DNA from: an uncultured Peptococcaceae bacterium
Lineage (GTDB): Bacteria > Bacillota > Peptococcia > Peptococcales > Peptococcaceae
Direction: 5' to 3'
Length of the DNA stretch: 18,192 bases
Assembly (NCBI GenBank): GCA_902462325.1
Contig: CABQBF010000044.1
Location: 1-18,192 of the forward strand
Part shown: positions 5,940 to 13,537 of the stretch, in pieces
How the letters are laid out: each line of letters begins with the position of its first letter
How positions within the stretch are numbered: the stretch's first letter is position 1
The notes under the pieces: model-generated
Told to the model about the DNA's origin: nothing
Database searches by the model: none
The model's input: only the letters and a program-made list of their open reading frames with translations
Program-made: the position numbers and the translations under genes

Positions 5940-7322
5940 TTGATTCAGCAGGATACCATTGCAGCGTTAGTGACTGCTGTAGGAGAGAGCAGTGTGGGGA
6001 TTATCCGTATTAGCGGGCCGCAGGCTGTGAGCGTAGCGGAAAAAATTTATCTAGGCAGTTCTGATTTACAGACAGCACAGAGCCACACCATTCATTATGG
6101 ATATGTATATGACTGGCGGCAACAGAAAAAAATTGATGAAGCGTTATTTTTGTTGATGCGGGGACCGCGCAGTTTTACCGGTGAAGATGTAGTAGAAGTG
6201 CAGTGCCATGGTGGTATGGTAGTATTGAAACAAGTACTGCAATTAATTTTGTTATCGGGCGCCCGATTAGCTGAAGCCGGCGAATACAGTAAGCGGGCCT
6301 TTCTAAATGGCCGTTTGGATTTGGCACAGGCCGAATCAATTATGGATATTGTACAGGCCAAAACAGAGCGGGGCGTAGATTTGGCCTTATCACAGTTACA
6401 GGGAACCTTATCGGTTATGGTAAAAGCTTTACGGGCTGATTTGCTGGAATTAATCGCATTCATTCAAGCGGATATTGATTATCCAGACGATGATATTGAG
6501 CGTTTAACGGCTCAACAGTTTGCAGAGAGAGTTTCGGCACTACAGGGTCAGGTTGAGGCGGTGCTGCAGAACGCGCAAAAGGGGAAGATGATTCGCGACG
6601 GATTACGAGTTGTGATTGCTGGAAAGCCAAATGTGGGAAAATCCAGTTTGCTGAATGCGCTTTTGGGACAGGAGCGTGCCATTGTCACCGATATTCCTGG
6701 CACTACCCGGGATGTGATAGAGGAATATATCAATTTAAACGGAATTCCTTTAAAAATTGTAGATACTGCTGGTATTCGGGAAACAGATAATATTGTAGAA
6801 CAAATTGGTGTAGATAAAGCGCAGCAGTTTGTGCGCAACGCCGATTTGGTTTTATATGTGATAGACGGTGTGCAGGGCTTAACAGAGCAGGATAAACAGC
6901 TAATGGCTGATTTGCAAAATAGACCGGTTATTTATTTGCTGAATAAAAGCGATTTAGGTATTTCGGATGCTGTGCGTCAGCAGGTATTTGATGCGATTGG
7001 TCATGAACCTATGCTGGAAATTTCAGCACAAGAAAAAAATGGCTTAGAGCAATTGGAGCAAAAAATTAACGATTTATTTTTTGCCGGTACGCTGGAGGTC
7101 AGCAATCAGATATTAGTAACCAATGTGCGCCATATTCAGATTTTAGAAGAAAGTCTGTCCCATCTTGCTGGATTTTTAAATGGTTTGGAGTTGGGCTTGT
7201 CGGTAGACTTTTTAGTAATTGATTTGCAGAATGCTTGGGAAAAGCTGGGCAAAATTACTGGCGAAACAGTGGAAGATGATTTGTTGGATCAGATTTTTTC
7301 AAAATTTTGTTTAGGAAAATAA
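5940..7322 (+). CDS. mnmE: tRNA uridine-5-carboxymethylaminomethyl modification GTPase MnmE
   Basis: The 460-residue protein is full length for the family. The N-terminal tetrahydrofolate-binding domain begins with DTIAALVTAVGESSVGIIRI, and LNGRLDLAQAESIMDIVQAKT is the usual junction motif. The embedded G domain shows GKPNVGKS at 228-235, TTRD at 255-258, DTAG at 275-278 and NKSD at 335-338. The C-terminal catalytic motif is CLGK with Cys457. With MnmG it installs the cmnm5 group at U34 of certain tRNAs. The start is a TTG codon, supported by AGAGGTGA (5926-5933) six bases upstream; no ATG fits. It is followed by mnmG after 16 bases, so the two partners are co-translated. Confidence 0.97.
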   Translation: MIQQDTIAALVTAVGESSVGIIRISGPQAVSVAEKIYLGSSDLQTAQSHTIHYGYVYDWRQQKKIDEALFLLMRGPRSFTGEDVVEVQCHGGMVVLKQVLQLILLSGARLAEAGEYSKRAFLNGRLDLAQAESIMDIVQAKTERGVDLALSQLQGTLSVMVKALRADLLELIAFIQADIDYPDDDIERLTAQQFAERVSALQGQVEAVLQNAQKGKMIRDGLRVVIAGKPNVGKSSLLNALLGQERAIVTDIPGTTRDVIEEYINLNGIPLKIVDTAGIRETDNIVEQIGVDKAQQFVRNADLVLYVIDGVQGLTEQDKQLMADLQNRPVIYLLNKSDLGISDAVRQQVFDAIGHEPMLEISAQEKNGLEQLEQKINDLFFAGTLEVSNQILVTNVRHIQILEESLSHLAGFLNGLELGLSVDFLVIDLQNAWEKLGKITGETVEDDLLDQIFSKFCLGK

Positions 7323-7338
7323 AATTGAGGTGAAAGAA

Positions 7339-9237
7339 ATGCCGATTGAATATATTGCAGATACCTATGATGTGGTGGTAGTAGGCGCTGGTCATGCAGG
7401 CTGTGAAGCGGCACTGGCTGCTGCCCGTATGGGACACAAAACGCTGATTGTCACGGTAGATATGAGCAATATTGCTTTTATGCCCTGCAATCCGTCTATT
7501 GGAGGGCCAGCTAAGGGTCATTTGGTACGGGAAATTGACGCATTAGGCGGTGAAATGGGCCGCAACATCGACAAAACGCAAATCCAGGTTCGTATGCTGA
7601 ATACCACCAAAGGGCCAGCGGTACACTCTCTGCGGGCGCAGGCTGATAAATATCAGTATCAAGTAGAAATGACGAAAACCTTGCAAAATCAGGAAAATTT
7701 AGCAGTCAAACAAATGATTGTGGATAGATTGATGGTAGAGGACGGCGTGGTAAAAGGTGTTGTGGGACAAACTGGCGCTACCTATCTGGCTAAAGCGGTC
7801 ATTTTAGCTACAGGCACTTATCTGAAGGGCCGTGTCATTATTGGCGAATATTCGGAAGAATGCGGGCCAAATGGCCAGCGGTCAGCCAAGCTATTATCGG
7901 GCAATATGAAAGATTTGGGTTTAAAAGTGGTACGCTTTAAAACCGGTACGCCGGCTCGTGTGGATAAACGCACCATAGATTTCAGCAAAATGTCCCGTCA
8001 GGATGGGGAAGAAAATTTGTATTTTTCTTTTCTTACTACAGAGAGCAACGGCAGTGAAATGCAGCCTTGCTGGCTAACCTATACCAATGAACGCACCCAC
8101 CAGATTATTCGCAATAATTTGGACCGTTCTCCGTTGTTTTCCGGCTTTATTGAAGGAACTGGTCCCCGTTATTGTCCGTCTATTGAGGATAAAATTGTGC
8201 GGTTCAGCGATAAAAGCCAGCATCAATTATTTATTGAGCCGGAGGGATTAAATACGCAGGAAATGTATGTGCAGGGCTTTTCCTCCAGCTTGCCGGAAGA
8301 AGTGCAACTGCAAATGATTCGTACCATTCCCGGCTTAGAGCATGTAGAAATGATGCGTCCGGCGTATGCCATTGAGTATGATTGTATCGATCCGCTGCAG
8401 TTAAAGCCATCGCTGGAAACGAAAGTGATTGAAAATTTATTTACGGCCGGACAAATTAACGGGACTTCCGGTTATGAAGAAGCAGCAGCCCAAGGATTGA
8501 TGGCAGGCATAAATGCCAGTTTAAAGCTGGAAGGCAAAGAACCGTTGGTTTTGAAACGCTATGAAGGATATATTGGCGTATTAATTGATGATTTGGTCAC
8601 CAAAGGTACCAACGAACCTTACCGGATGTTGACTTCCCGTGCAGAATATCGTCTGTTGCTGCGACAGGATAATGCCGATTTGCGCTTAACAGAAAAAGGA
8701 CGGCAAGCCGGTTTGGTTGATGACGAACGCTATACAACTTTCTGCGCCAGAAAAGCGGCCATTGCGGCGGAAATAGAGCGTTTGAGCCACACCACGGTGT
8801 CGTGCAATTTACAAGTGATGCAGGATATTTTAACAGAACGGGGCAGCGCGCCTTTGAAGCATGGCTTGCCCGCTGCAGAATTGCTCAAACGGCCTCATAT
8901 TACCTATGACGATTTGATAGCCGTAGGTATTGGTGATGACACGTTACCAGCCAACGTGCGGGAACAGGTGGAAATACAGATTAAATATGAGGGTTATATT
9001 AAAATGCAGATGGAACAAGTAGCCCGTATGGAAAAAATCGAAAACCGCCGTTTACCGGAGGATTTGGATTACACTTTGATTACTGGTTTGCGCAATGAGG
9101 CCAAGCAGAAGCTGAATAAAATCAAACCGTTGTCCGTTGGCCAGGCTTCCCGTATTTCTGGTGTGTCACCAGCCGATATTTCGGTGCTGTTAGTTTATTT
9201 GGAACAGCAGCGCCGTCAGGAAGGAGCCACAGAATGA
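7339..9237 (+). CDS. mnmG: tRNA uridine-5-carboxymethylaminomethyl modification enzyme MnmG (GidA)
   Basis: The 632-residue FAD enzyme partners MnmE in making cmnm5U34. The dinucleotide-binding motif is VVVGAGHAGCEAA with Gly16, Gly18 and Gly21. Family signatures include CNPSIGGPAKGHLVREIDAL, GTYLKGRVIIGE, FTAGQINGTSGYEEAAAQG and TSRAEYRLLLRQDNADLRL, and the C-terminal helical domain ends in GVSPADISVLLVYL. The frame also opens at GTG 7330, but ATG 7339 is six bases after TTGAGGTGA (7325-7333) and yields the normal N-terminus. Its stop overlaps the rsmG start as ATGA, a sign of translational coupling. Confidence 0.97.
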   Translation: MPIEYIADTYDVVVVGAGHAGCEAALAAARMGHKTLIVTVDMSNIAFMPCNPSIGGPAKGHLVREIDALGGEMGRNIDKTQIQVRMLNTTKGPAVHSLRAQADKYQYQVEMTKTLQNQENLAVKQMIVDRLMVEDGVVKGVVGQTGATYLAKAVILATGTYLKGRVIIGEYSEECGPNGQRSAKLLSGNMKDLGLKVVRFKTGTPARVDKRTIDFSKMSRQDGEENLYFSFLTTESNGSEMQPCWLTYTNERTHQIIRNNLDRSPLFSGFIEGTGPRYCPSIEDKIVRFSDKSQHQLFIEPEGLNTQEMYVQGFSSSLPEEVQLQMIRTIPGLEHVEMMRPAYAIEYDCIDPLQLKPSLETKVIENLFTAGQINGTSGYEEAAAQGLMAGINASLKLEGKEPLVLKRYEGYIGVLIDDLVTKGTNEPYRMLTSRAEYRLLLRQDNADLRLTEKGRQAGLVDDERYTTFCARKAAIAAEIERLSHTTVSCNLQVMQDILTERGSAPLKHGLPAAELLKRPHITYDDLIAVGIGDDTLPANVREQVEIQIKYEGYIKMQMEQVARMEKIENRRLPEDLDYTLITGLRNEAKQKLNKIKPLSVGQASRISGVSPADISVLLVYLEQQRRQEGATE

Positions 9238-9944
9238 GAGATATTCTGACAAATGCTTTCACCAGCGAAGGGTTCTCCCTGACGGAACCACAACTGCAGC
9301 AATTTGTGATATATTACGATACGCTGATTACATGGAATCAAAAAATGAATTTGACGGCTATTGAAGAACCGGTAGAAGTGGCTTATAAACATTTTGTAGA
9401 CTCAGCTTGTCTACTTCGTGTAGTGCCTGATTTAAAACAAAAATCTATGATTGACGTTGGCACTGGCGCTGGATTTCCTGGTGTGCCTTTGAAGATTATG
9501 GAGCCTGCCTTAGATTTGACCTTATTTGACTCTTTAAATAAACGCATTATATTTTTACAGGAGCTGTGTCAAAAATTGCAGCTCAAAGATGTAAAGGCTG
9601 TGCATGGGCGGGCGGAAGAATTCGGTATCAAGCCCGAATACCGGCAGCAATATGATATGGCTACAGCCAGAGCTGTAGCCCGTATGCCAGTATTGTTAGA
9701 AATTTGTCTGCCATTTGTGAAAAAAGGCGGTATTTTTATCGCGCTGAAAGGGCCGGAGTTGGAAAATGAAATTAAAGAAAGCAGCAACGCTTTGAAAGAA
9801 CTGGGCGGCAAGCTGGTAGACGTGCAGCAATTTACCTTGGCCGATGGCGCGTATACCCGCAATTTGGCTGTAATTGAAAAAATAAAAGATACGCCAAAAA
9901 AATATCCGCGCAAAGCAGGAACTCCGCAAAAGAAGCCGTTATAA
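9234..9944 (+). CDS. rsmG: 16S rRNA (guanine527-N7)-methyltransferase RsmG (GidB)
   Basis: The 236-residue protein is a Rossmann-fold methyltransferase that modifies G527 of 16S rRNA with S-adenosylmethionine. The N-terminal YYDTLITWNQKMNLTAI and HFVDSA, the SAM-binding MIDVGTGAGFPGVPLKI, the DSLNKRIIFL segment and TARAVARMPVLLE are all family hallmarks. KKGGIFIALKGP is the late core motif. ATG 9234 overlaps the mnmG stop by four bases, with AAGGAG at 9221-9226 upstream. A basic C-terminal tail of about 20 residues (KDTPKKYPRKAGTPQKK) extends beyond the core. It ends the conserved mnmE-mnmG-rsmG operon. Confidence 0.96.
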   Translation: MRDILTNAFTSEGFSLTEPQLQQFVIYYDTLITWNQKMNLTAIEEPVEVAYKHFVDSACLLRVVPDLKQKSMIDVGTGAGFPGVPLKIMEPALDLTLFDSLNKRIIFLQELCQKLQLKDVKAVHGRAEEFGIKPEYRQQYDMATARAVARMPVLLEICLPFVKKGGIFIALKGPELENEIKESSNALKELGGKLVDVQQFTLADGAYTRNLAVIEKIKDTPKKYPRKAGTPQKKPL

Positions 9945-9979
9945 TATAGTAAAAGCGTATAGATTAAAAGGAGTCCCTT

Positions 9980-10684
9980 ATGCCTACCTCAAATTGTTTG
10001 CTCTGTGGTGCAGAGCTGGAATATTTTCGAACACCGCGTCAGATGCAGTGCGCGTTATGCGGTCAGATGTATGAAACAACAGCAGCTTGTAAAGAAGGTC
10101 ATTTTGTTTGCGATGCTTGCCATTTGAAAAAGGGAGCAGAATTGATTTTAGAGGTATGCGGCAGCAGTAAGAGCCGCAATCCTATCGCTCTCATGCAGCA
10201 GATTATGACGCAGCCGCAAATTTATATGCATGGACCAGAGCATCATATTTTAGTAGGTGCTGTATTACTGACCGCTTATCATAATAGTGGAGGAGAACTG
10301 AAATTGCAAACAGCTTTGTCCGAAATGTCGCGCCGTGGTCAGCAAATTCCCGGCGGTGCCTGCGGTTTTTGGGGCTGCTGTGGTGCTGGCGTTAGCGCCG
10401 GAATTTTTGTAAGTATTATAACCGGAGCCACGCCTTTACATCAGGATGTGTGGGGACTGGCCAATCAAATGACGGCCCGCGCTTTGCAGGCAATCGGAAA
10501 TTTGGGCGGCCCCCGTTGCTGTAAGCGAGATTCGTTCACTGCGGTGAAAGAGGCGGTAGCTTTCACGCAAGAGCATTTTTTGGTGCAAATGGAATTGCCG
10601 GATCCTATCATCTGCGGATTTTCAAAATTTAACGAGCAGTGCAAAAAAGAAAGCTGTCCTTATTATGTGGCAAAGAAGGTATGA
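9980..10684 (+). CDS. DUF5714-type cysteine-rich protein, function unknown
   Basis: The 234-residue protein resembles DUF5714 proteins of anaerobes. An N-terminal zinc-ribbon-like part has CLLC (6, 9), CALC (24, 27), Cys37, His41, CDAC (44, 47) and His48. The following domain contains HGPEHHILVG (84-93), the striking GGACGFWGCCGAGVSAG (125-141), a GGPRCCKRDS segment and a C-terminal CKKESC pair. The many paired Cys and His residues suggest bound zinc or an iron-sulfur cluster, but the reaction is unknown. ATG 9980 follows AAAAGGAG (9966-9973) at six bases. The GNAT gene follows at once, and a TIGR04076 gene after that, so the three are probably one transcript. No radical-SAM or methyltransferase gene is adjacent here. 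Confidence 0.82.
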   Translation: MPTSNCLLCGAELEYFRTPRQMQCALCGQMYETTAACKEGHFVCDACHLKKGAELILEVCGSSKSRNPIALMQQIMTQPQIYMHGPEHHILVGAVLLTAYHNSGGELKLQTALSEMSRRGQQIPGGACGFWGCCGAGVSAGIFVSIITGATPLHQDVWGLANQMTARALQAIGNLGGPRCCKRDSFTAVKEAVAFTQEHFLVQMELPDPIICGFSKFNEQCKKESCPYYVAKKV

Positions 10685-10689
10685 TAGTT

Positions 10690-11184
10690 ATGAAATTTGA
10701 GAAAGTTGAGCTGCAAAATCTTGCTGATATTGCAGCTTTATCGGCCTTGGCTACGGATATTGTAAGAGAACATTTTGACCCGCTGATTGGAAAAGCACAG
10801 AATGATTATATGCTTTCCCGTTTTCAAACAGTAGAAGCGATTACAAATCAATTGGAACATGGTTATCAATATTATTTTATTTGCGAGGATGGACAGCCTA
10901 TCGGTTTTCTGGCCTTTTATCCGCGGAATGATGTAGTATATCTCAGTAAATTTTATTTACAAAAAACACAGCGCGGAAAAGGTTATTCTAAATTGATGCT
11001 GCAATTTGTAATAGCAAATGCAAAAAAATATGGATTGGATACGATTGTATTAAACGTAAATCGAGATAATCCGGCGGTATATGCTTATGAGCATTTAGGT
11101 TTTGTAAAAATTGGAGAAGAAAAAAACGATATTGGACAGGGATTTTTTATGGACGATTTTGTGTTTGCCTATAAAATTTCGTAA
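10690..11184 (+). CDS. GNAT-family N-acetyltransferase
   Basis: The 164-residue protein has the GNAT fold: an N-terminal helical acceptor part, the strand IGFLAFYPRNDVVYLSKFYL, the acetyl-CoA pyrophosphate loop QRGKGYS (94-100) and the late NPAVYAYEHLGFVKIGE segment. It should transfer an acetyl group from acetyl-CoA to an amine; the acceptor cannot be predicted. An upstream extension to 10639 runs inside the preceding gene. AAGGT (10676-10680) is nine bases from ATG 10690, so this is the better start; ATG 10681 would abut the site. It follows the DUF5714 gene by only five bases and precedes the TIGR04076 gene. Confidence 0.9.
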   Translation: MKFEKVELQNLADIAALSALATDIVREHFDPLIGKAQNDYMLSRFQTVEAITNQLEHGYQYYFICEDGQPIGFLAFYPRNDVVYLSKFYLQKTQRGKGYSKLMLQFVIANAKKYGLDTIVLNVNRDNPAVYAYEHLGFVKIGEEKNDIGQGFFMDDFVFAYKIS

Positions 11185-11200
11185 CCTGGGAGGAATGTTT

Positions 11201-11479
11201 ATGCGCCCTAAAATAAAAATTACATTGATTGACCGCAAAGGACCGCAGCCCTGTCATCGCGGACATAAAATCGGTGATAGCTATGACTTTGACACTCAGC
11301 GAGGTAATTTGTGCCCTATGGCTATGCACGTGGCTTTTCCGTACATAGATATTTTGCGTTATGGCGGCAGTATTCCGGGACAACCTGATGGAACGGCTGT
11401 GTTTTGTTGTCCCGATGTAGAAACCATAAATGTGTGGAAGATTGAAAAAATTGTGAAAGACGACGGCAGTAAGAATTAA
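11201..11479 (+). CDS. TIGR04076-family small cysteine protein
   Basis: The 92-residue product fits the TIGR04076 family: N-terminal KIKITLIDRKGPQPCHRGHKIGD, a central LCPMAMH and FPYIDILRYGG, and FCCPD near the end. Cys18, His19, Cys38, Cys69 and Cys70 are candidate metal or redox ligands. The function of the family is unknown. ATG 11201 is seven bases after GGAGG (11189-11193); ATG 11195 lies too close to that site. It is 16 bases after the GNAT gene and closes the DUF5714-GNAT-TIGR04076 set. No strong terminator follows, only a weak AT-rich hairpin near 11505-11520. Confidence 0.85.
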   Translation: MRPKIKITLIDRKGPQPCHRGHKIGDSYDFDTQRGNLCPMAMHVAFPYIDILRYGGSIPGQPDGTAVFCCPDVETINVWKIEKIVKDDGSKN

Positions 11480-11567
11480 TTGTAAAAAGCAGGAAATTAA
11501 AAAGAAAAAGCGAATTCTTTTTTGAAATATTCATTGAAAATCTGTTGAAATAGAAAAGGAAACTATC

Positions 11568-12488
11568 ATGCTGAAAACCAGAATTCATACATTACGGCAA
11601 TTTTTTCAGGAGGAAAATGATATGGAACAATTGGAAACAGGTGCGGAACAAAAACAGAGCGAAGTCATTCTGGATTTATCTATTGCAGAAATTCAGCCTA
11701 ATCCATTTCAGCCAAGAGCGTATTTTGATCCAGCTCAATTAGAGGAACTGTCCAACTCCATTCGCCAATATGGTGTACTGCAGCCGGTGATTGTGCGTCT
11801 GGTAGATGGAAAGTATCAGTTGGTATCCGGTGAGCGCCGGTTTCGTGCCAGTATGTTGGCTGGCAAAGAAACCATTCCAGCTTTGCTGCGTCAGTTAGAT
11901 GATAGAGAAGTTGCTGAGATGGCGCTAATTGAAAACTTACAACGGGAAGATTTGAATTATTTTGAAGAAGCAGAAGGCTATGCTCGTTTAATTCAGGAGT
12001 TTCAAATCACACAGGAAGAAGTTGCCCGTAAAATGGGCAAAAGTCAGCCTACAATAGCCAATAAACTGCGTTTACTGCATATTTCAGAACGGGTGCGGCG
12101 GGAAATTTCTGTTGATGTGATTACAGAACGCCATGTACGTTCCCTGTTAAAGCTGAAAAATGAAGAACAGCAATTGGAGGTTTTAAATCGTATTTATAAA
12201 AATAATCTGAATGTGCGGCAAACCGATGAATTGATTGAAAATATACTCATCACAGAAGAAAAAAATATACGTGAGCAGAAAAAAAAGAAAATGATGAAGG
12301 CCATTAAGGATATGAAAATATTCGTCAACACCATTCGCGGTACGGTAAAAACAATTCAAGACGCTGGTTTGCCTGCGGAAGTAACGGAAAGTGAAAATGA
12401 CGATTATTTAGAAGTAGTAATTCGTTTGCCTAAAAAAGATATGCAACAGACAGGAACGCAGGAAAACAGCAACTCTTTTGCAGGATAG
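11568..12488 (+). CDS. noc: Nucleoid occlusion protein Noc (ParB/Noc family CTPase)
   Basis: The 306-residue ParB-like protein has the CTP-binding ParB domain with NPFQPR (45-50), GERRFRA (88-94) and ENLQREDLN (122-130), then a helix-turn-helix TQEEVARKMGKSQPTIANKLRLL (148-170), and a C-terminal dimerisation part. Q160, K166 and R188 correspond to the Noc-specific residues at Caulobacter positions 173, 179 and 201, so it should bind Noc sites, not parS. Noc keeps the divisome off unsegregated DNA. The ATG 11568 start (AAAGGA, seven bases upstream) adds an amphipathic MLKTRIHTLRQFF like the Noc membrane anchor. ATG 11622 after AGGAGG is the alternative (288 residues). There is no parA next to it, unlike a parAB operon. 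Confidence 0.87.
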   Translation: MLKTRIHTLRQFFQEENDMEQLETGAEQKQSEVILDLSIAEIQPNPFQPRAYFDPAQLEELSNSIRQYGVLQPVIVRLVDGKYQLVSGERRFRASMLAGKETIPALLRQLDDREVAEMALIENLQREDLNYFEEAEGYARLIQEFQITQEEVARKMGKSQPTIANKLRLLHISERVRREISVDVITERHVRSLLKLKNEEQQLEVLNRIYKNNLNVRQTDELIENILITEEKNIREQKKKKMMKAIKDMKIFVNTIRGTVKTIQDAGLPAEVTESENDDYLEVVIRLPKKDMQQTGTQENSNSFAG

Positions 12489-12503
12489 ATATAGGAGAAT
12501 ACT

Positions 12504-12842
12504 ATGGCGAAATTAGAACGGCAATTACGAGGCGATTTTCAAAAAATTTTAGATACATTAGATACTGAAATCTTAGAAGGCAGTATTTCAGCAACTTTAG
12601 AAGAAACAAGTGACTTTCATACAGAACATTGCCGTTGTGCAGTTCGTGTTTACGAACGATATAGCTTTGCCGGAAACAACCGTTTAAGCTTGAGCATCAC
12701 ATTGTTGCAGGATGGCAATCAAATTCATATTTCAGCAGTTACGTCTGGCGGTAGCAGTGCGATATTTTTCAAGCTGAATACCATGGGTGAAGATGCATTT
12801 TTAGCAAAAATTGCGAGAATTATTGAAGCATACAGTATATAA
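12504..12842 (+). CDS. DUF6054-like small protein
   Basis: The 112-residue protein resembles the DUF6054 family. It starts MAKLERQLRGDFQKIL, has HCRCAVRVYERYS (48-54 region), and ends with TSGGSSAIFFKLNTMGEDAFL. No signal peptide, membrane span or catalytic motif is visible, and the function is unknown. ATG 12504 follows AGGAGA (12493-12498). It lies 15 bases after noc and 17 bases before a GNAT gene, so it is presumably part of the noc transcript. The name rests on recognition of the family pattern, not on a search. Confidence 0.78.
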   Translation: MAKLERQLRGDFQKILDTLDTEILEGSISATLEETSDFHTEHCRCAVRVYERYSFAGNNRLSLSITLLQDGNQIHISAVTSGGSSAIFFKLNTMGEDAFLAKIARIIEAYSI

Positions 12843-12859
12843 AAACTGGAGTGGAGTTT

Positions 12860-13357
12860 ATGCCAGAACAATATAGGATTCGCAACGCGAATTGGCAGGA
12901 TTTAAACAAACTTGCACAAATAGAAGCAGCTTGCTTTCCTGCTGCAGAAGCAGCAACAAAAGAAACTTTAGCCCAGCGGTTACAAATTTACAGTAAGCAT
13001 TTTTGGATATTAGAATTAAACGATGGAACGATTATTGGTTTTATTGACGGTTTTGTCACTAATCAAGCAGCCATTACCGATGAAATGTTTGAGCAGCCCC
13101 ATCTGCATGATGAATCTGCTGCCTATCAGGCGGTGTTTGGTTTGAATGTGTTACCCGATTATCGTGGTAATCACTATGGGATTGCCTTGATGAACAGGCT
13201 CATTGCTGATGCTCGTGCAACAGGTCGAAAAGGATGTATCTTAACCTGCAAAGAAAATATGATTTCCTATTATGAAAAATTTGGATATCAAAACCAGGGT
13301 GTATCCCAATCCGAGCACGGCGGCGCAGTCTGGTATGATATGCTGTTAGAATTTTAA
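12860..13357 (+). CDS. GNAT-family N-acetyltransferase, AANAT-like
   Basis: The 165-residue protein has an N-terminal LAQIEAACFPAAEAA segment typical of arylalkylamine-type GNATs, the strand GTIIGFIDGFV, and VFGLNVLPDYRGNHYGIALM around the acetyl-CoA loop. In that loop the sequence is RGNHYG (102-107), where the usual pattern would have Gly at His105. The late part CKENMISYYEKFGY is a normal GNAT motif. It likely acetylates a small amine, substrate unknown. ATG 12860 lies eight bases after GGAG (12848-12851); GTG 12851 would overlap it. It ends the noc-DUF6054-GNAT run, with a new promoter beginning 20 bases after its stop. Confidence 0.88.
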   Translation: MPEQYRIRNANWQDLNKLAQIEAACFPAAEAATKETLAQRLQIYSKHFWILELNDGTIIGFIDGFVTNQAAITDEMFEQPHLHDESAAYQAVFGLNVLPDYRGNHYGIALMNRLIADARATGRKGCILTCKENMISYYEKFGYQNQGVSQSEHGGAVWYDMLLEF

Positions 13358-13376
13358 GGCGGGAAAAATTTGCACT

Positions 13377-13405
13377 TTGACAATTTCTTTTGAATATGAT
13401 AAAAT
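13377..13405 (+). promoter_or_regulatory. Promoter of the structured leader and membrane gene
   Basis: TTGACA (13377-13382) is a perfect -35 box and TAAAAT (13400-13405) a good -10 box, 17 bp apart. Transcription should begin near 13411-13413, about 125 bases upstream of the membrane-protein start. Confidence 0.87.
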
Positions 13406-13410
13406 AATAA

Positions 13411-13490
13411 CAGAAAATTGAAGAGATGCCCTATAAACGAGTAGTGTAAATCACGTAAATCCAGTTGGTTTGCATTGGCTCGTTTTTTGT
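13411..13490 (+). ncRNA. Structured leader RNA with terminator hairpin (attenuator or riboswitch candidate)
   Basis: The region between the promoter and the gene at 13538 folds into a closing stem AAACGAG (13435-13441) with CTCGTTT (13479-13485), followed by T residues as in an intrinsic terminator. The 37-base interior can hold a GTG-TAAAT-CAC hairpin and a CC-AGTT-GG hairpin. GAGATGC (13423-13429) can pair with GCAT and CTC at 13472-13481, which would break the terminator stem. Such exclusive pairing is typical of regulated attenuation. It does not match a riboswitch class that I recognise. A ligand or protein regulator is unknown. Confidence 0.5.
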
Positions 13491-13537
13491 TGTTTGGAAA
13501 ATATTTTTGTATTTATGACAGAAAGGAAGTAATTACG

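Noticed and set aside
11522..11551. Three TTGAAA motifs spaced 12 and 11 bases upstream of noc
   Set aside because: The spacing is suggestive of an operator, but in such AT-rich DNA it is likely chance, and no matching -10 box was seen.
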